From Pseudoalteromonas caenipelagi (lineage in GTDB: Bacteria > Pseudomonadota > Gammaproteobacteria > Enterobacterales > Alteromonadaceae): a stretch of 64,000 bases of DNA. This document shows, in pieces, positions 55,007 to 64,000 of the stretch. The stretch covers positions 124,001-188,000 of the forward strand of contig NZ_JABBPG010000008.1 in NCBI RefSeq assembly GCF_013140855.1, read 5' to 3'. The translations under genes were made by a program, and so were the position numbers. The notes below the pieces were generated by a model. The model was not told the origin of the DNA. It ran no database searches and worked only from the letters and a program-made list of their open reading frames with translations. The number at the start of each line of letters is the position of its first letter. The stretch's first letter is position 1.

Positions 55007-55356
55007 ACACGGCTCCTTTGAACATAAAGTTGTACTCAAACGACTCACTACCTTGCTAGGTCGCGATTCGTATTGCACCAATTCGGTTAATTTTACAAGA
55101 TTATCAGTACGTTCGTAACTATTAACTCGATCTATATTTATTGCTCGCTATACTCCTCTTTAATGAATAAATTTATAAAACCACATGCGGGCTGTGCAAA
55201 TAACGGACAATTGCGGGTGCGCTCGCAGATTTTTTCCACTTTATGCGATTTTCAACCGATTCTATTTGCAAGCCAATGGGTGTCACAGTACCTTTGGCCC
55301 CCATTTTATAAAGTCGTGCTGGAATAGCATAAATTTAAAGTACTTAAAGAGGGTGT
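55007..55356. other. Divergent control region of hemH and the chemoreceptor gene
   Basis: 350 bp with no convincing gene; short frames lack ribosome-binding sites. It must hold both promoters. No operator was recognised. Confidence 0.4.
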
Positions 55357-56907
55357 ATGCGACTCAATCAACCCATAACACAGCGTCAAAAGCAGTTTGC
55401 TAAAGATGTAAAATTGGTATCGATAACCGATCTACAAGGAAGAATTGTTGATTGCAACGATCACTTTGTTGCCATAAGTGGCTTCTCTCGAGAAGAACTT
55501 ATTGGTCAGCCACATAATATTGTGCGTCACCCAGATATGCCACCCGAAGCCTTTGCAACCATGTGGGCACAGCTAAAATCAGGTCAGCCTTGGATGGGGA
55601 TAGTTAAAAATCGCTGTAAAAATGGTGACTTTTATTGGGTAGATGCTTATGTCACGCCGGTGACGGAAAACGGCAAGGTGATTGGTTATGAGTCAGTTCG
55701 TCGTTGCCCTGATCAAGAGACTGTTGCCAGAGCACAGGCTCTGTATAGTAACTTAATTAATAACAAAAATACGCAGTTTAAATGGCCTAAACTCAGGGTG
55801 CTGTGGCCAATATTGATGGTCATTGTGGGGGCTGTATTGTGGCTCTGTGGCGCTGAAAATGCTGCGTTTTTTTGGGTGCTGCTTAATAGTCTGAGTATTT
55901 GTGGCTATAACCTTTGGCGAGATAGTGAGCAGCTAAAACGGCTAGAGCAAAGCTTAGAGCACAGCTTTTGCGATGAAGTAGCGAAGCAAGTCTACTCAAC
56001 TTGGGATGGCAAAATGGCGAGCATTCATGTTCGAATGCTAAGTGAGCAAGCACATTTAGATACTGTGATCACGCGTATTGAGCATTCAGCTAAAGAGGTC
56101 ACATCAGGTGCTCGCCAAGCACTTGAACGAGCGGGTGATAGCTACAAGCAGTTGCAAAAACAACAGCTTGAAACTGAGCAAGTGGCTACCGCTATGAACG
56201 AAATGAGCACCACAATTAATGATGTGTCGGGCAATGTACAAGTAAGTGCAGAGCATGCACAAAGCGCGTTGTTGATGGCGGATGAAAATACGCGTATTGC
56301 CGAATTAACCAAGCATGCTATTGAAGCACTGGGTGAAACGGTGTCACAAATTCGCGATTCGGTGTTAGGTGTATCAAAACAAACCACACGTATTGCAGAT
56401 GCGGCGCAAATTATTGAGCAGATCGCAGAGCAAACCAATTTACTTGCTTTAAATGCGGCAATTGAGGCAGCAAGAGCGGGTGAGCAAGGCAGAGGCTTTG
56501 CAGTTGTTGCAGATGAGGTGCGTCATTTAGCACAGCGTACTCAGCAGTCCACCAAAGAAATACATACGATTATTAGTGAACTCAGTGATAGCACGCAACA
56601 TGCGGTGACTATTGCCCAACAGGGTGAACAAGAGTCGGTATCGGGTATTGAGCAATTAGCCCAAAGTACCGATATGCTTATGCAAATTCAGCAAGCAGTG
56701 CGCCAAATTCATGATATGTCGATGCAAATTGCAACCTCGGTAGAAGAACAAGCGGCTGTGTCTGATGATATTAATCAGCAAATTGTCAATATTGCCGGTC
56801 TTGCGAGTGACAGCTTAGACAGTGCCGATACCGTTAAGCAAGTGAGTGCCCAATTGACCGATGTTGCCAGTGATATGTACGAATTGGTTGTTCGCTTTAG
56901 ACGTTAA
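55357..56907 (+). CDS. Aer-like PAS-containing methyl-accepting chemotaxis protein
   Basis: 516 aa. The N-terminal PAS domain reads [20 protein letters not shown], then [20 protein letters not shown] and [17 protein letters not shown], the Aer-type redox/FAD-binding pattern. Two TM segments form a hairpin near residues 147-185 with almost no periplasmic loop. The signalling domain is helical with the CheA/CheW-binding tip [16 protein letters not shown]. It senses redox or energy state from inside the cell for energy taxis. GAGGG precedes the ATG. Confidence 0.93.
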   Translation: MRLNQPITQRQKQFAKDVKLVSITDLQGRIVDCNDHFVAISGFSREELIGQPHNIVRHPDMPPEAFATMWAQLKSGQPWMGIVKNRCKNGDFYWVDAYVTPVTENGKVIGYESVRRCPDQETVARAQALYSNLINNKNTQFKWPKLRVLWPILMVIVGAVLWLCGAENAAFFWVLLNSLSICGYNLWRDSEQLKRLEQSLEHSFCDEVAKQVYSTWDGKMASIHVRMLSEQAHLDTVITRIEHSAKEVTSGARQALERAGDSYKQLQKQQLETEQVATAMNEMSTTINDVSGNVQVSAEHAQSALLMADENTRIAELTKHAIEALGETVSQIRDSVLGVSKQTTRIADAAQIIEQIAEQTNLLALNAAIEAARAGEQGRGFAVVADEVRHLAQRTQQSTKEIHTIISELSDSTQHAVTIAQQGEQESVSGIEQLAQSTDMLMQIQQAVRQIHDMSMQIATSVEEQAAVSDDINQQIVNIAGLASDSLDSADTVKQVSAQLTDVASDMYELVVRFRR

Positions 56908-56918
56908 CTATTTTAATG

Positions 56919-56950
56919 ATTAATCAAAACCTGCTTTTTGATTAATTATT
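56919..56950 (+). terminator. Terminator after the chemoreceptor gene
   Basis: 11-bp perfect stem ATTAATCAAAA / TTTTGATTAAT with a 6-nt loop, followed by TATTTG, 12 bp after the stop. Confidence 0.72.
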
Positions 56951-56972
56951 TGCCTCGCTTATCAAGATTGAG

Positions 56973-57008
56973 TCGCTATTATTTAACCAAGTGATTAAAT
57001 AATAGCGA
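56973..57008. promoter_or_regulatory. 36-bp palindrome upstream of tetR, probable autoregulatory operator
   Basis: Perfect 14-bp arms TCGCTATTATTTAA / TTAAATAATAGCGA separated by 8 nt, ending 9 bp before the TetR ATG. Length and symmetry suit a TetR-family dimer (or pair of dimers) controlling the efflux operon. Confidence 0.75.
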
Positions 57009-57017
57009 CCAGATAGT

Positions 57018-57668
57018 ATGGCTAGCCCTTCCACTAAAAAACTTGGCAGACCAATTAAGCATAACGAGCAAGCTCGTGATGCGCTTATTCAAGCCGCTCG
57101 GCACAAATTCACCAAAAAGCCTTACGATAAAGTCAGTATTCGAGAACTTAGCGATGCCGCTGGGGTTAATTCTGCATTGATCAAATATTACTTTGGTAAC
57201 AAACAAGGATTATACAAGGCCATGATTTTGGAGGTGACCGGTCAGGTGATGAGCAATATAAAAACGCACTTAACGGGTAACGACTTTACTTCTATTAGCG
57301 ATGTTTTTCGCAGTTTTACCAAAGTGATGGCCTGCTCGCCTGAATTTCCCTTATTGATGTTAAAAGAAGTGATTTTAAACCAGGGCGTATGTAGAGAGTT
57401 TTTCTTAGAGCAAATCGGTAGCACACATCTGAAGGTGATCGACGCAGTATATTCATACTTTGCAAGCAAAGGTTTGGTCAAAGAAGGCGTTGATCCGGTG
57501 TTGTTTCGAATTTCACTTATGGGGCTAATGATTTACCCATGGTACATGAGAGAGCTTATGTTAAAGATGGAAGGGATTGAATATGACGAGTCTTTTTTAG
57601 AATCTTTAATACAGCATAACACGATGCTGATGACATCAGGGTTGTTTAATATGGATGAGAGGCACTGA
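57018..57668 (+). CDS. TetR/AcrR-family repressor of the efflux operon
   Basis: 216 aa. The N-terminal TetR helix-turn-helix reads KKPYDKVSIRELSDAAGVNS, then ALIKYYFGNKQGLYKAMI. The C-terminal ligand domain has the PF-type helices found in AcrR-like regulators. First gene of a three-gene operon with an MFP and an RND pump, and a perfect palindrome just upstream suggests autorepression. The downstream start lies 1 nt past its stop (tgaTatg arrangement). Confidence 0.9.
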   Translation: MASPSTKKLGRPIKHNEQARDALIQAARHKFTKKPYDKVSIRELSDAAGVNSALIKYYFGNKQGLYKAMILEVTGQVMSNIKTHLTGNDFTSISDVFRSFTKVMACSPEFPLLMLKEVILNQGVCREFFLEQIGSTHLKVIDAVYSYFASKGLVKEGVDPVLFRISLMGLMIYPWYMRELMLKMEGIEYDESFLESLIQHNTMLMTSGLFNMDERH

Positions 57669-57669
57669 T

Positions 57670-59007
57670 ATGGCTTTGTTCAAATTAAAGCAAAAGTATT
57701 GGTTGCTTTTGTTGCCACTATTCGGCGTGATAATTTTAATGACTTTTGTAAAACTAAAATCAGCGCCAAAGCAAATTGGTAATGCACTCAATATTCCCAA
57801 TGTTGTGGTCTCTGAAGTCGCTCAGCGCAAGTTGCAGCATAGTATTACGGGCTATGGACGTGCACAGGCTAAGCAAATTTGGCACGCTGTCTCGCAAGTA
57901 TCAGGACGTGTGATTTATAAACACCCAGACTTAGAAGTAGGCGCGATATTGGGCGCGGGAACGGTGTTGTTAAAAATTGACCCAGTCGATTATGAGTTAA
58001 AGCTTGCGCAAGCAAAGTATGATTTAAACGCCGCCCAAGAACGCCTTGATATGATAGCGTTCAATAAGCAAAAGCTTAGCCAGTCTTTGACATTAGAATC
58101 TGAACGTTTGGCCATTTTACGCCAAGAGCTGACAAGACTTACAGGGCTGTTAAAGCGTGGCTCGGTATCTCAATCTGCGGTTGAACAACAGCAAAGTCAG
58201 TTGTTTTCACAGCAGCAAAAAGTGCTTGAATTACAAACTAATTTAAATTTGATCCCGTCCGATTTAGCACTTGCCAAAGCAAGTGTGTCGGCACACCGCG
58301 CACGTATGCAAGAAGCGCAAAATTTACTGGAAAAAACCGTATTCACCTTGCCTAAAGATAGTAAAATTACACAGGTTAATGTTGAACTGCAGCAAGTTGT
58401 GAACGCACGAGATACCTTGTTAGAGGCGCGCCACTTAGGAGTGATGAAGGTAAATGCACAGTTTAACATGTCGCAGGCACGCAAAATGTTGAGCCAGGTG
58501 TGGCTTGAGCAAAATAAAGGCAGCCAAACGCGGGATTTTCCTAATGTTGCTACCTTACCGCTGCAAGCAACCTTAAACTACTATTCAAGTGGTAACGCTT
58601 CTGAGGCGTCTTTACAGTGGCCAGCAAAAGTAACACGGATAATACAAAGCACCGAGCATAGCAATAGTTTGCAAGTTATCTTGGAAACAGATAATCAATG
58701 GCTTAATTTCGATCCTATCAACCGCCCACCGCTGCTTGATAACATGTTTCTTGAAGTACAGATGTCAAGCCCCGTCGAGTCGTATTTGAGTGTGCCTTTA
58801 TCGGCAGTACATAACAATTATGTGTTTGTTGTAGAAGATAAAAAACTGGTTAAAAAGTCTGTAAAAGTGCTTTTTGAAACTACCCAGTTTGCGGCGCTCG
58901 ATAACCAGCTACCAGATACAGTTCGTTTGGGCGATAAGGTGTTGTTGACGCAGTTGCTACCAACGTTAGATGGTATGCAAGTGAACGTTGCTGAGGTGTT
59001 ACCATGA
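57670..59007 (+). CDS. RND efflux periplasmic adaptor (MFP) subunit
   Basis: 445 aa from the ATG at 57670, which follows GAGAGG; an in-frame ATG at 57655 lies inside tetR. An N-terminal membrane anchor (YWLLLLPLFGVIILMTFV) is followed by the biotinyl-lipoyl-like half (VSQVSGRVIYKHPDLEVGAI). A long alpha-helical hairpin spans ~110-230 and the beta-barrel domain follows (NMFLEVQMSSPVESYLSVPL). It connects the RND pump to an outer-membrane channel not encoded here. It overlaps the pump gene by 4 nt (ATGA). Confidence 0.9.
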   Translation: MALFKLKQKYWLLLLPLFGVIILMTFVKLKSAPKQIGNALNIPNVVVSEVAQRKLQHSITGYGRAQAKQIWHAVSQVSGRVIYKHPDLEVGAILGAGTVLLKIDPVDYELKLAQAKYDLNAAQERLDMIAFNKQKLSQSLTLESERLAILRQELTRLTGLLKRGSVSQSAVEQQQSQLFSQQQKVLELQTNLNLIPSDLALAKASVSAHRARMQEAQNLLEKTVFTLPKDSKITQVNVELQQVVNARDTLLEARHLGVMKVNAQFNMSQARKMLSQVWLEQNKGSQTRDFPNVATLPLQATLNYYSSGNASEASLQWPAKVTRIIQSTEHSNSLQVILETDNQWLNFDPINRPPLLDNMFLEVQMSSPVESYLSVPLSAVHNNYVFVVEDKKLVKKSVKVLFETTQFAALDNQLPDTVRLGDKVLLTQLLPTLDGMQVNVAEVLP

Positions 59008-62000
59008 TTGCGTTTTTTGCTCGTCATCCTACCGCTGCAAACTTATTGATGCTGATCATTTGTATTGCCGGTTTAAGCTCATTGCCGCAGTTAAAACGTG
59101 AAACGTTTCCTGAGTTTAGTAGCGACAAGGTATTAGTAAGTGTTATCTATCCGGGAGCTAGTTCTACTGAGGTTGAGCAAGCTTTATGTATTGTGATGGA
59201 AGAGGCGGTGGACGGCTTAGATGGCATAAAAACACTTAGTTGTGAATCAAGAGAGGGGATAGCCAATCTTACGGTGGAAGCGCAGCATGGTGTTAATGTT
59301 GCGATGTTACTGAGTGACGTAAAAACCCAAATTGATGCCATCGATAATTTCCCAAAGCAAATTGAGTCGCCTATTGTGCGAGAGCTGGGGCGCGATCAAC
59401 ACCTGATTTCATTAGCAATATCTGCTGATTTACCGGTTTATCAGTTGAAGTTATATGCGCAGCAGTTAAAAGACAAACTCAAGCGTCAGCCGGGCGTTGA
59501 TATAGTTGATATTCAGGGCTTTTCAGATCAGCAAATCAAGATAGATTTATCGCTGTTTAAACTGCGAGAATATGGCCTTTCAGCAACGGATGTAGTGGCG
59601 TTATTACAGCGGCAAAATGTAAAGTTGCCTGCTGGTGAAATGAGTAACGATGGTAAAACCATGTTAGTGAGCTTTGATCAGCAAAAAGTGACAGCTCAAA
59701 GCTTACAGTCTTTAGTAATTAAAAGCTTAAAAAATGGCGAGCAAATTTACCTTAGGGATGTTGCGCAATTATCCGAGGGTTTTGAACTTGATGAGGAGCA
59801 AGTGCTATTTGATGGTAAGCGTGTTGCTTTGCTGGATATCAAAAAAACTAAAAGCCAAGATGCCATTACCTTGGTTGAAGTGGTTAGCCAATTTGTCGAA
59901 CAGCAAAAACAGCAAGTGCCAAAAGGCGTGACGTTAACGCTCACGCAAAATACCGCACATATTATCGAAGACAGGCTAGCCATGTTGCTTAATAACGGTT
60001 GGCAAGGTTTTGCTTTGGTGCTGTTGGTGATGTATTTGTTCTTCTCTTTTCGTTACTCCTTTTGGGTGTCAATGGGCTTGCCTGTCTCGTTTTTAGGTGC
60101 GTTTGCGCTGATGATGCTGATGGGAGTGAGCATCAATATGATTTCTATGGTTGCGCTATTAATGTCAATTGGCATCTTGATGGATGATGCCATTGTGATT
60201 GCTGAGAGCATAGCGGCAAAAGTAGAGCAAGGGGATGATTTAGACGCCGACGCAATCAAAGGCGTATTACAAGTTGGCGCAGGGGTTTTTTCATCTTTTT
60301 TAACAACCATCGTAGTGTTTATTGGTCTGGCGTTTATCAGTGGTGATATAGGGAAAGTTCTAAAAGATATCCCTTTGGTGTTGATTGCGACGATATTTGT
60401 TAGTGTGATCGAAGCATTTTTTATTTTGCCAAATCACCTCATCCATTCTTTACACAAGGGCAAAGGTAATAGCCAAAAAGCACCGCATCGTTTATTGGCT
60501 TTTATTTGGAAAGTAAAAACGCGTTTTACTACTTCATTTGAACATTTTAGACAGACAACCCTTGTGAATGCAGTACACTGGTGTGTACAGAATCGTTATC
60601 AGTTTATCGGCGCTACTGTGATGCTGTTTTTAGTGTCTATCTCTTTAATTGCGGGTGGTATTGTTAAGTTTAAAGCGTTTCCGCAGTTAGAAGGTGATAC
60701 TTTAGAGATGCGCTTACTCATGCCACCAAGTACGCCACTTGAGCAAACGATGCGTGTAGTTGACAAATATGTTGATGCCCTAGGGCGGGTAAATACGCGC
60801 CTGTCTGAACAAGAAGGAGAAGGTCGCGAGTTAGTTGAACATATTACTGTGCAATACAACCGTAATTCAGATGCATTTGAACAAGGGGAGCATTTGGCGA
60901 CCGTCAGAGTAGACTTGTTAACGGCGCAACAGCGCAATACGCGTTTAGCCGAGCTAATTAAGATCTGGCGCAACGAAGCGGGAGCAATCGCTGGGGTTCA
61001 AGCGATTTCGTTTAAAGAGCCAGTACTTGGTCCGGCAGGTCGAGCAATTGAAATTCGTCTACATGGTGAGCAGTTAGACACCTTAATGCGTTCTTCAGCC
61101 AAATTAAAGCGTGATCTGGCGAACTATGCTGGAGTATCTAACGTTATGGATGATTTGCGTCATGGAAAACTGCGTTGGCAAATTAAGTTGCAGCCCGGTA
61201 GTTTGGCACAAGGTATTGATGGCCAATCAGTAGCAAATCAGCTTCGCAGCGCCTTATTTGGGCAAGTCGCAGATGAAGTACAGCGTGACAATAGTAGTAT
61301 AGAGTTGTATGTACGCCTGCAAGAAAAAGATAAGAGCAGTATAAAAAGCCTACTTAACTTCCCAATCACGTTAAACTCAGGGACTCAAGTGCCGCTGGCG
61401 AGTATAGCTCAACTCACATTAGAACAAGATGTGACGCGGATAAATCGAGTTGATGGGCAGCGCACGGTGACCATTACAGCAGATGTTGATTCATTGCTGA
61501 CTAATACCAATGAAGTGATGGCACAACTGCAAAAGCGCAGCATAGCGCCATTACTCGAAGCTGAGCAAAGTTTAAGCGTAAGTTATGAAGGCGAAATAAA
61601 AACCGGTTCACAAACAGGTAAGTCAATGGCAGGTAAGTTTGTGTTAGGGCTTATTGGTGTGTTTATTATTTTGAGCTTTCAATTTCGTAGCTACTTTGAA
61701 CCTGTGATGGTGATGCTGGCGATACCACTTGCCCTAATTGGGGTCGTTTGGGGGCATTTTTTGTTGGGTTATGATCTGTCGATGCCCAGCATGATAGGGT
61801 TTATCTCGCTTGCGGGTATCGTAGTAAACGATTCTATTTTGCTAGTGGCATTCATTAAGGATCATCAAAGTGATGGTATCGGCTTAGAGCAAGCCGCTGT
61901 TTTGGCCGCAAAAGCTCGATTTAGGGCCATTTTTATCACGTCGGCAACCACCATTGCGGGTACTTTACCTTTACTGCTAGAAACCAGTTTGCAAGCGCAA

Positions 62001-62150
62001 GTGGTACAGCCACTCGTGGTGAGTATGGTATTTGGGATGGCGTTGTCTACCTTATTAATCGTGTTTGTATTACCCGCAATTTATGTACTGTTAGAAGATT
62101 TTAACTTAACGGCTAAGCACCATTTACAGCATGGTTCACCATCAGTCTAA
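59004..62150 (+). CDS. RND-family efflux permease
   Basis: 1048-aa inner-membrane pump, standard RND size with 12 TM segments and two large periplasmic loops. N-terminal FFARHPTAANLLMLIICIAG; the periplasmic porter starts with KRETFPEFSSDKVLVSVIYPG. TM4 carries the proton-relay acidic residues in GILMDDAIVIAESI. TM10-12 include IPLALIGVVWGHFL and SLAGIVVNDSILLVAFI. This branch is closer to the heavy multi-substrate 'acriflavin resistance' group than to metal pumps, which have different TM4 motifs. The substrate is unknown. Its 3' end overlaps the convergent regulator gene by 38 bp. Confidence 0.93.
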   Translation: MIAFFARHPTAANLLMLIICIAGLSSLPQLKRETFPEFSSDKVLVSVIYPGASSTEVEQALCIVMEEAVDGLDGIKTLSCESREGIANLTVEAQHGVNVAMLLSDVKTQIDAIDNFPKQIESPIVRELGRDQHLISLAISADLPVYQLKLYAQQLKDKLKRQPGVDIVDIQGFSDQQIKIDLSLFKLREYGLSATDVVALLQRQNVKLPAGEMSNDGKTMLVSFDQQKVTAQSLQSLVIKSLKNGEQIYLRDVAQLSEGFELDEEQVLFDGKRVALLDIKKTKSQDAITLVEVVSQFVEQQKQQVPKGVTLTLTQNTAHIIEDRLAMLLNNGWQGFALVLLVMYLFFSFRYSFWVSMGLPVSFLGAFALMMLMGVSINMISMVALLMSIGILMDDAIVIAESIAAKVEQGDDLDADAIKGVLQVGAGVFSSFLTTIVVFIGLAFISGDIGKVLKDIPLVLIATIFVSVIEAFFILPNHLIHSLHKGKGNSQKAPHRLLAFIWKVKTRFTTSFEHFRQTTLVNAVHWCVQNRYQFIGATVMLFLVSISLIAGGIVKFKAFPQLEGDTLEMRLLMPPSTPLEQTMRVVDKYVDALGRVNTRLSEQEGEGRELVEHITVQYNRNSDAFEQGEHLATVRVDLLTAQQRNTRLAELIKIWRNEAGAIAGVQAISFKEPVLGPAGRAIEIRLHGEQLDTLMRSSAKLKRDLANYAGVSNVMDDLRHGKLRWQIKLQPGSLAQGIDGQSVANQLRSALFGQVADEVQRDNSSIELYVRLQEKDKSSIKSLLNFPITLNSGTQVPLASIAQLTLEQDVTRINRVDGQRTVTITADVDSLLTNTNEVMAQLQKRSIAPLLEAEQSLSVSYEGEIKTGSQTGKSMAGKFVLGLIGVFIILSFQFRSYFEPVMVMLAIPLALIGVVWGHFLLGYDLSMPSMIGFISLAGIVVNDSILLVAFIKDHQSDGIGLEQAAVLAAKARFRAIFITSATTIAGTLPLLLETSLQAQVVQPLVVSMVFGMALSTLLIVFVLPAIYVLLEDFNLTAKHHLQHGSPSV

Positions 62151-63453
62151 ATGGAGTCGGTTTTTGTTGCTCTAGTTGTTTGAGTTTAGCTATCGATGTG
62201 GCAGTAAATACATGGCCTTTAGGCAGGAGCATAATGCCTTGATGATTGTGCACTGCCAAACCTAAGGTCATGCCAGGTTGGAGTTGTTCGCTGGTGATAA
62301 TTTGCATTGAACCCGCTTTATCTTGTTTCTTATGTAACTGACTTGCGCATTTCTCGAGGGCATTAACAACTTTAGGGTGGTACAGGTGTTCACTAAAAGC
62401 TTTGATGTGTGATAGCGCATCAAGTTGCCTTTCTTCTTCACTCTTTTGATTGTTGGTGAAATACTGCCAATAGTCTCGGGCAACTGTTAATATTTGCGCA
62501 CAAATCGGTATTTGGTCCTTTTTAAGTCCTTTAGGTATGCCTTCACCATTATATTTTTCAAACTGGTGGTAAATTGCTTCGGTGACATCGTTCAGGTGTT
62601 GCGCAGGCATGAGCATAAGCTGTGCAGTTGCTGGGTGCGTGTAGAATAACTTTTTTTGCTGATCTGTCAGTTGATTTGTAGGCACTTTATAAAGCGCAGG
62701 GTCCATTGCAAGCAAGCCTACTTGCGCTAAAAAGCCCGCCATGCCAGCGGTCTGCACAATGGTATTAGGTAGCTGTAACTGCTTAGCCACTAATCGACAT
62801 GTCCTACCTATGTTACTTGCTAGTTTGCCGTCAATATATGGGTTGGCGTTGATAAAGTTGTAAAGTAGCTCAACCGTTGCCTTATGCTCACTTTGTTCAT
62901 GCTTATGGGAAACTTCAAGCTGCTTTAGTACTTGGCGAATTTGTTTGGTCCGTTTTTCAACGAGCTGCTCTAGTGAATGGTTGAGATCGTGTAATTGTTT
63001 ATTTTGTTCAATGATATGCGCTTGTAATTGCTCGTTATGTTTCTTGAGCCGATACTTTTCTGCCGCTTGAGCTATCACATGTACTAGATGGTCATTTTCC
63101 CAGGGCTTATTTAAGTAGGCGTGGATCTTGGCCTGATTGATGGCACCGATGGTGTTGTCAATGTCGGCATACCCTGTGAGTAAAATACGTTGAGTGTCTG
63201 GGTTTAACTCTTTAACTTTACTAAGAAATTCAATGCCATCCATTTTTGGCATCCGCATATCGCTAATGACAACTTCAAACGCATTGTTTGTTAGTTCGTT
63301 AAGTGCTTCTTCGGCGCATGTAAATGTCACTACTTCCATTTTGTTATGATTTAGAAGGCGGGATAGAGAGCGTAATACACTCACTTCATCGTCAACACAA
63401 AGCACTTTGGCTGGTTGCTGAGATCGTTCCTTGAGAGTTTCTATATCTTGCAT
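62113..63453 (-). CDS. Response regulator with degenerate HD-GYP-like output domain
   Basis: 446 aa. The receiver domain is intact: VLCVDDEVS, phospho-acceptor Asp in VVISDMRMPKMDG, LLTGYA and the Lys in YLNKPWE. A coiled coil follows (residues ~130-195), then an HD-GYP-like domain. Its catalytic signatures are lost: the usual H-D-I-G-K position reads AGFLAQVGLLAMD, and H-x-x-x-x-D-G-x-G-Y-P reads HQFEKYNGEGIPKG. c-di-GMP hydrolysis is therefore unlikely; it may act as a binding or docking protein. It is divergent from another receiver protein at 63541. Confidence 0.87.
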   Translation of the reverse strand: MQDIETLKERSQQPAKVLCVDDEVSVLRSLSRLLNHNKMEVVTFTCAEEALNELTNNAFEVVISDMRMPKMDGIEFLSKVKELNPDTQRILLTGYADIDNTIGAINQAKIHAYLNKPWENDHLVHVIAQAAEKYRLKKHNEQLQAHIIEQNKQLHDLNHSLEQLVEKRTKQIRQVLKQLEVSHKHEQSEHKATVELLYNFINANPYIDGKLASNIGRTCRLVAKQLQLPNTIVQTAGMAGFLAQVGLLAMDPALYKVPTNQLTDQQKKLFYTHPATAQLMLMPAQHLNDVTEAIYHQFEKYNGEGIPKGLKKDQIPICAQILTVARDYWQYFTNNQKSEEERQLDALSHIKAFSEHLYHPKVVNALEKCASQLHKKQDKAGSMQIITSEQLQPGMTLGLAVHNHQGIMLLPKGHVFTATSIAKLKQLEQQKPTPFRLMVNHAVNGA

Positions 63454-63540
63454 AAAAAACAGTGCATTACAAAAATGTGTATGTGAATAAATTTAGACTA
63501 AGCTGTCTATATATACAACTTTGTTAGATGGTTGAAGTGG

Positions 63541-64000
63541 ATGGGTGAACAGGTACTCAACATACTCTTGGTAGACGATGATGAACTGCTGCTAAAAGCA
63601 TTATCACGTTCATTGAGCCGGCTTTACGAGAATACCGTTATTGTTTGTCTTGAAACCCCTGAGGATTTTGAAAGCTGTATTGTAGATCAAGGAGAACCAG
63701 ATATTCTTTTGTGTGAAGAGCACCTACATGGTTCTTTTGGGCATGATGTTTTAATTGCCGCTCGGATGCTCTGTCCACGTGCAATTAGGTGTTTATTTAG
63801 CGATAACTTGCAGCAAGAATGCAAATGGCAGATTGATAACACTATTCACTTTCACCTAGCTAAACCTTACACACCTGCACATTTATCTAAAGTGGTTGAT
63901 AGCGCATTAACTTTAAAAAGCCTACCAATAAATGACGCAATTCGAGTTAAATTGGGGCAACTTTCAGGTTTGCCTTGTTTGAATTCAAATGTATCTGAGC
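63541..64000 (+). CDS. Atypical response regulator, partial at window end
   Basis: At least 153 codons, continuing past the window. The N-terminus is a receiver domain (LNILLVDDDELLLKALSRSL), and the conserved Lys appears in LAKPYT. At the phospho-acceptor site the sequence is PDILLCEEHLHGSFG, so the usual Asp is Glu. After the receiver comes IRVKLGQLSGLPCLNSNVSE, which resembles the start of an HDOD-type domain; this is uncertain because the gene is cut. It is divergent from the degenerate HD-GYP regulator and the two may act together. Confidence 0.75.
   Translation, partial: MGEQVLNILLVDDDELLLKALSRSLSRLYENTVIVCLETPEDFESCIVDQGEPDILLCEEHLHGSFGHDVLIAARMLCPRAIRCLFSDNLQQECKWQIDNTIHFHLAKPYTPAHLSKVVDSALTLKSLPINDAIRVKLGQLSGLPCLNSNVSE

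Noticed and set aside
55007-55081. 25-residue N-terminal extension of ferrochelatase
   Set aside because: The GTG at 55006 has a strong AGGAG and gives the usual family length.

Overview
The window looks like chromosome from a marine gammaproteobacterium of the Alteromonadales, most likely Pseudoalteromonas. The grounds are moderate GC, abundant TonB-dependent receptors, a GlcNAc/chitin-type locus containing a 'tryptophan halogenase', a betIBA operon with a BCCT transporter, and several PAS/GGDEF/EAL and chemotaxis proteins. No rRNA, tRNA or CRISPR array was seen. All assignments come from reading motifs and context; no database search was run.

Region 1 (1-12.5 kb): an orphan TPR sensor kinase, then an AraC-type regulator divergent from an amino-sugar uptake and degradation locus (TonB receptor, FAD-dependent halogenase-family protein, FucP/NagP-like MFS permease, ROK kinase, GH20 beta-hexosaminidase). 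The divergent control region holds six tandem 9-bp repeats. Region 2 (13-19 kb): a minus-strand operon that matches the RADAR anti-phage system: a four-TM SLATT-like protein (rdrD), a large P-loop ATPase (rdrA) and a large adenosine-deaminase-like protein (rdrB), with 3-nt spacing and a 4-nt overlap. This is the main defence system in the window. Region 3 (19.5-29.4 kb): a choline-to-glycine-betaine operon betI-betB-betA-BCCT-porin with a BetI-type palindrome. Upstream, a 421-bp near-perfect direct duplication of the betI promoter and 5' end brackets about 3.5 kb of foreign-looking DNA: two decayed IS3-type OrfA remnants and a 702-aa PKD-like lipoprotein gene.

Region 4 (29.6-36.7 kb): a DJ-1/PfpI-like secreted protein lacking its catalytic Cys, a 61-aa Cys-rich peptide with a double-Gly leader that looks like an orphan RiPP precursor, a TPR-sulfotransferase, a second TonB receptor and an exported protein of unknown function. 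Region 5 (37-45 kb): an AhpD-like protein with a divergent MarR regulator and an 18-bp palindrome between them, a SnoaL-like lipoprotein, an oligopeptidase B-like lipoprotein, and an ArsR/NIPSNAP/ABM/LysE cluster.

Region 6 (45-64 kb): a GGDEF-EAL protein, a CadC-like membrane regulator, decayed ORFs, a NarL-type two-component pair divergent from a membrane protein, ferrochelatase, an Aer-like chemoreceptor, a TetR-MFP-RND efflux operon with a perfect 14-bp-arm palindrome at the TetR start, a response regulator with a degenerate HD-GYP domain, and a partial response regulator whose phosphoacceptor Asp is replaced by Glu.

Start codons were moved from the longest open frame where a ribosome-binding site or signal peptide supports it; this is stated in each entry.
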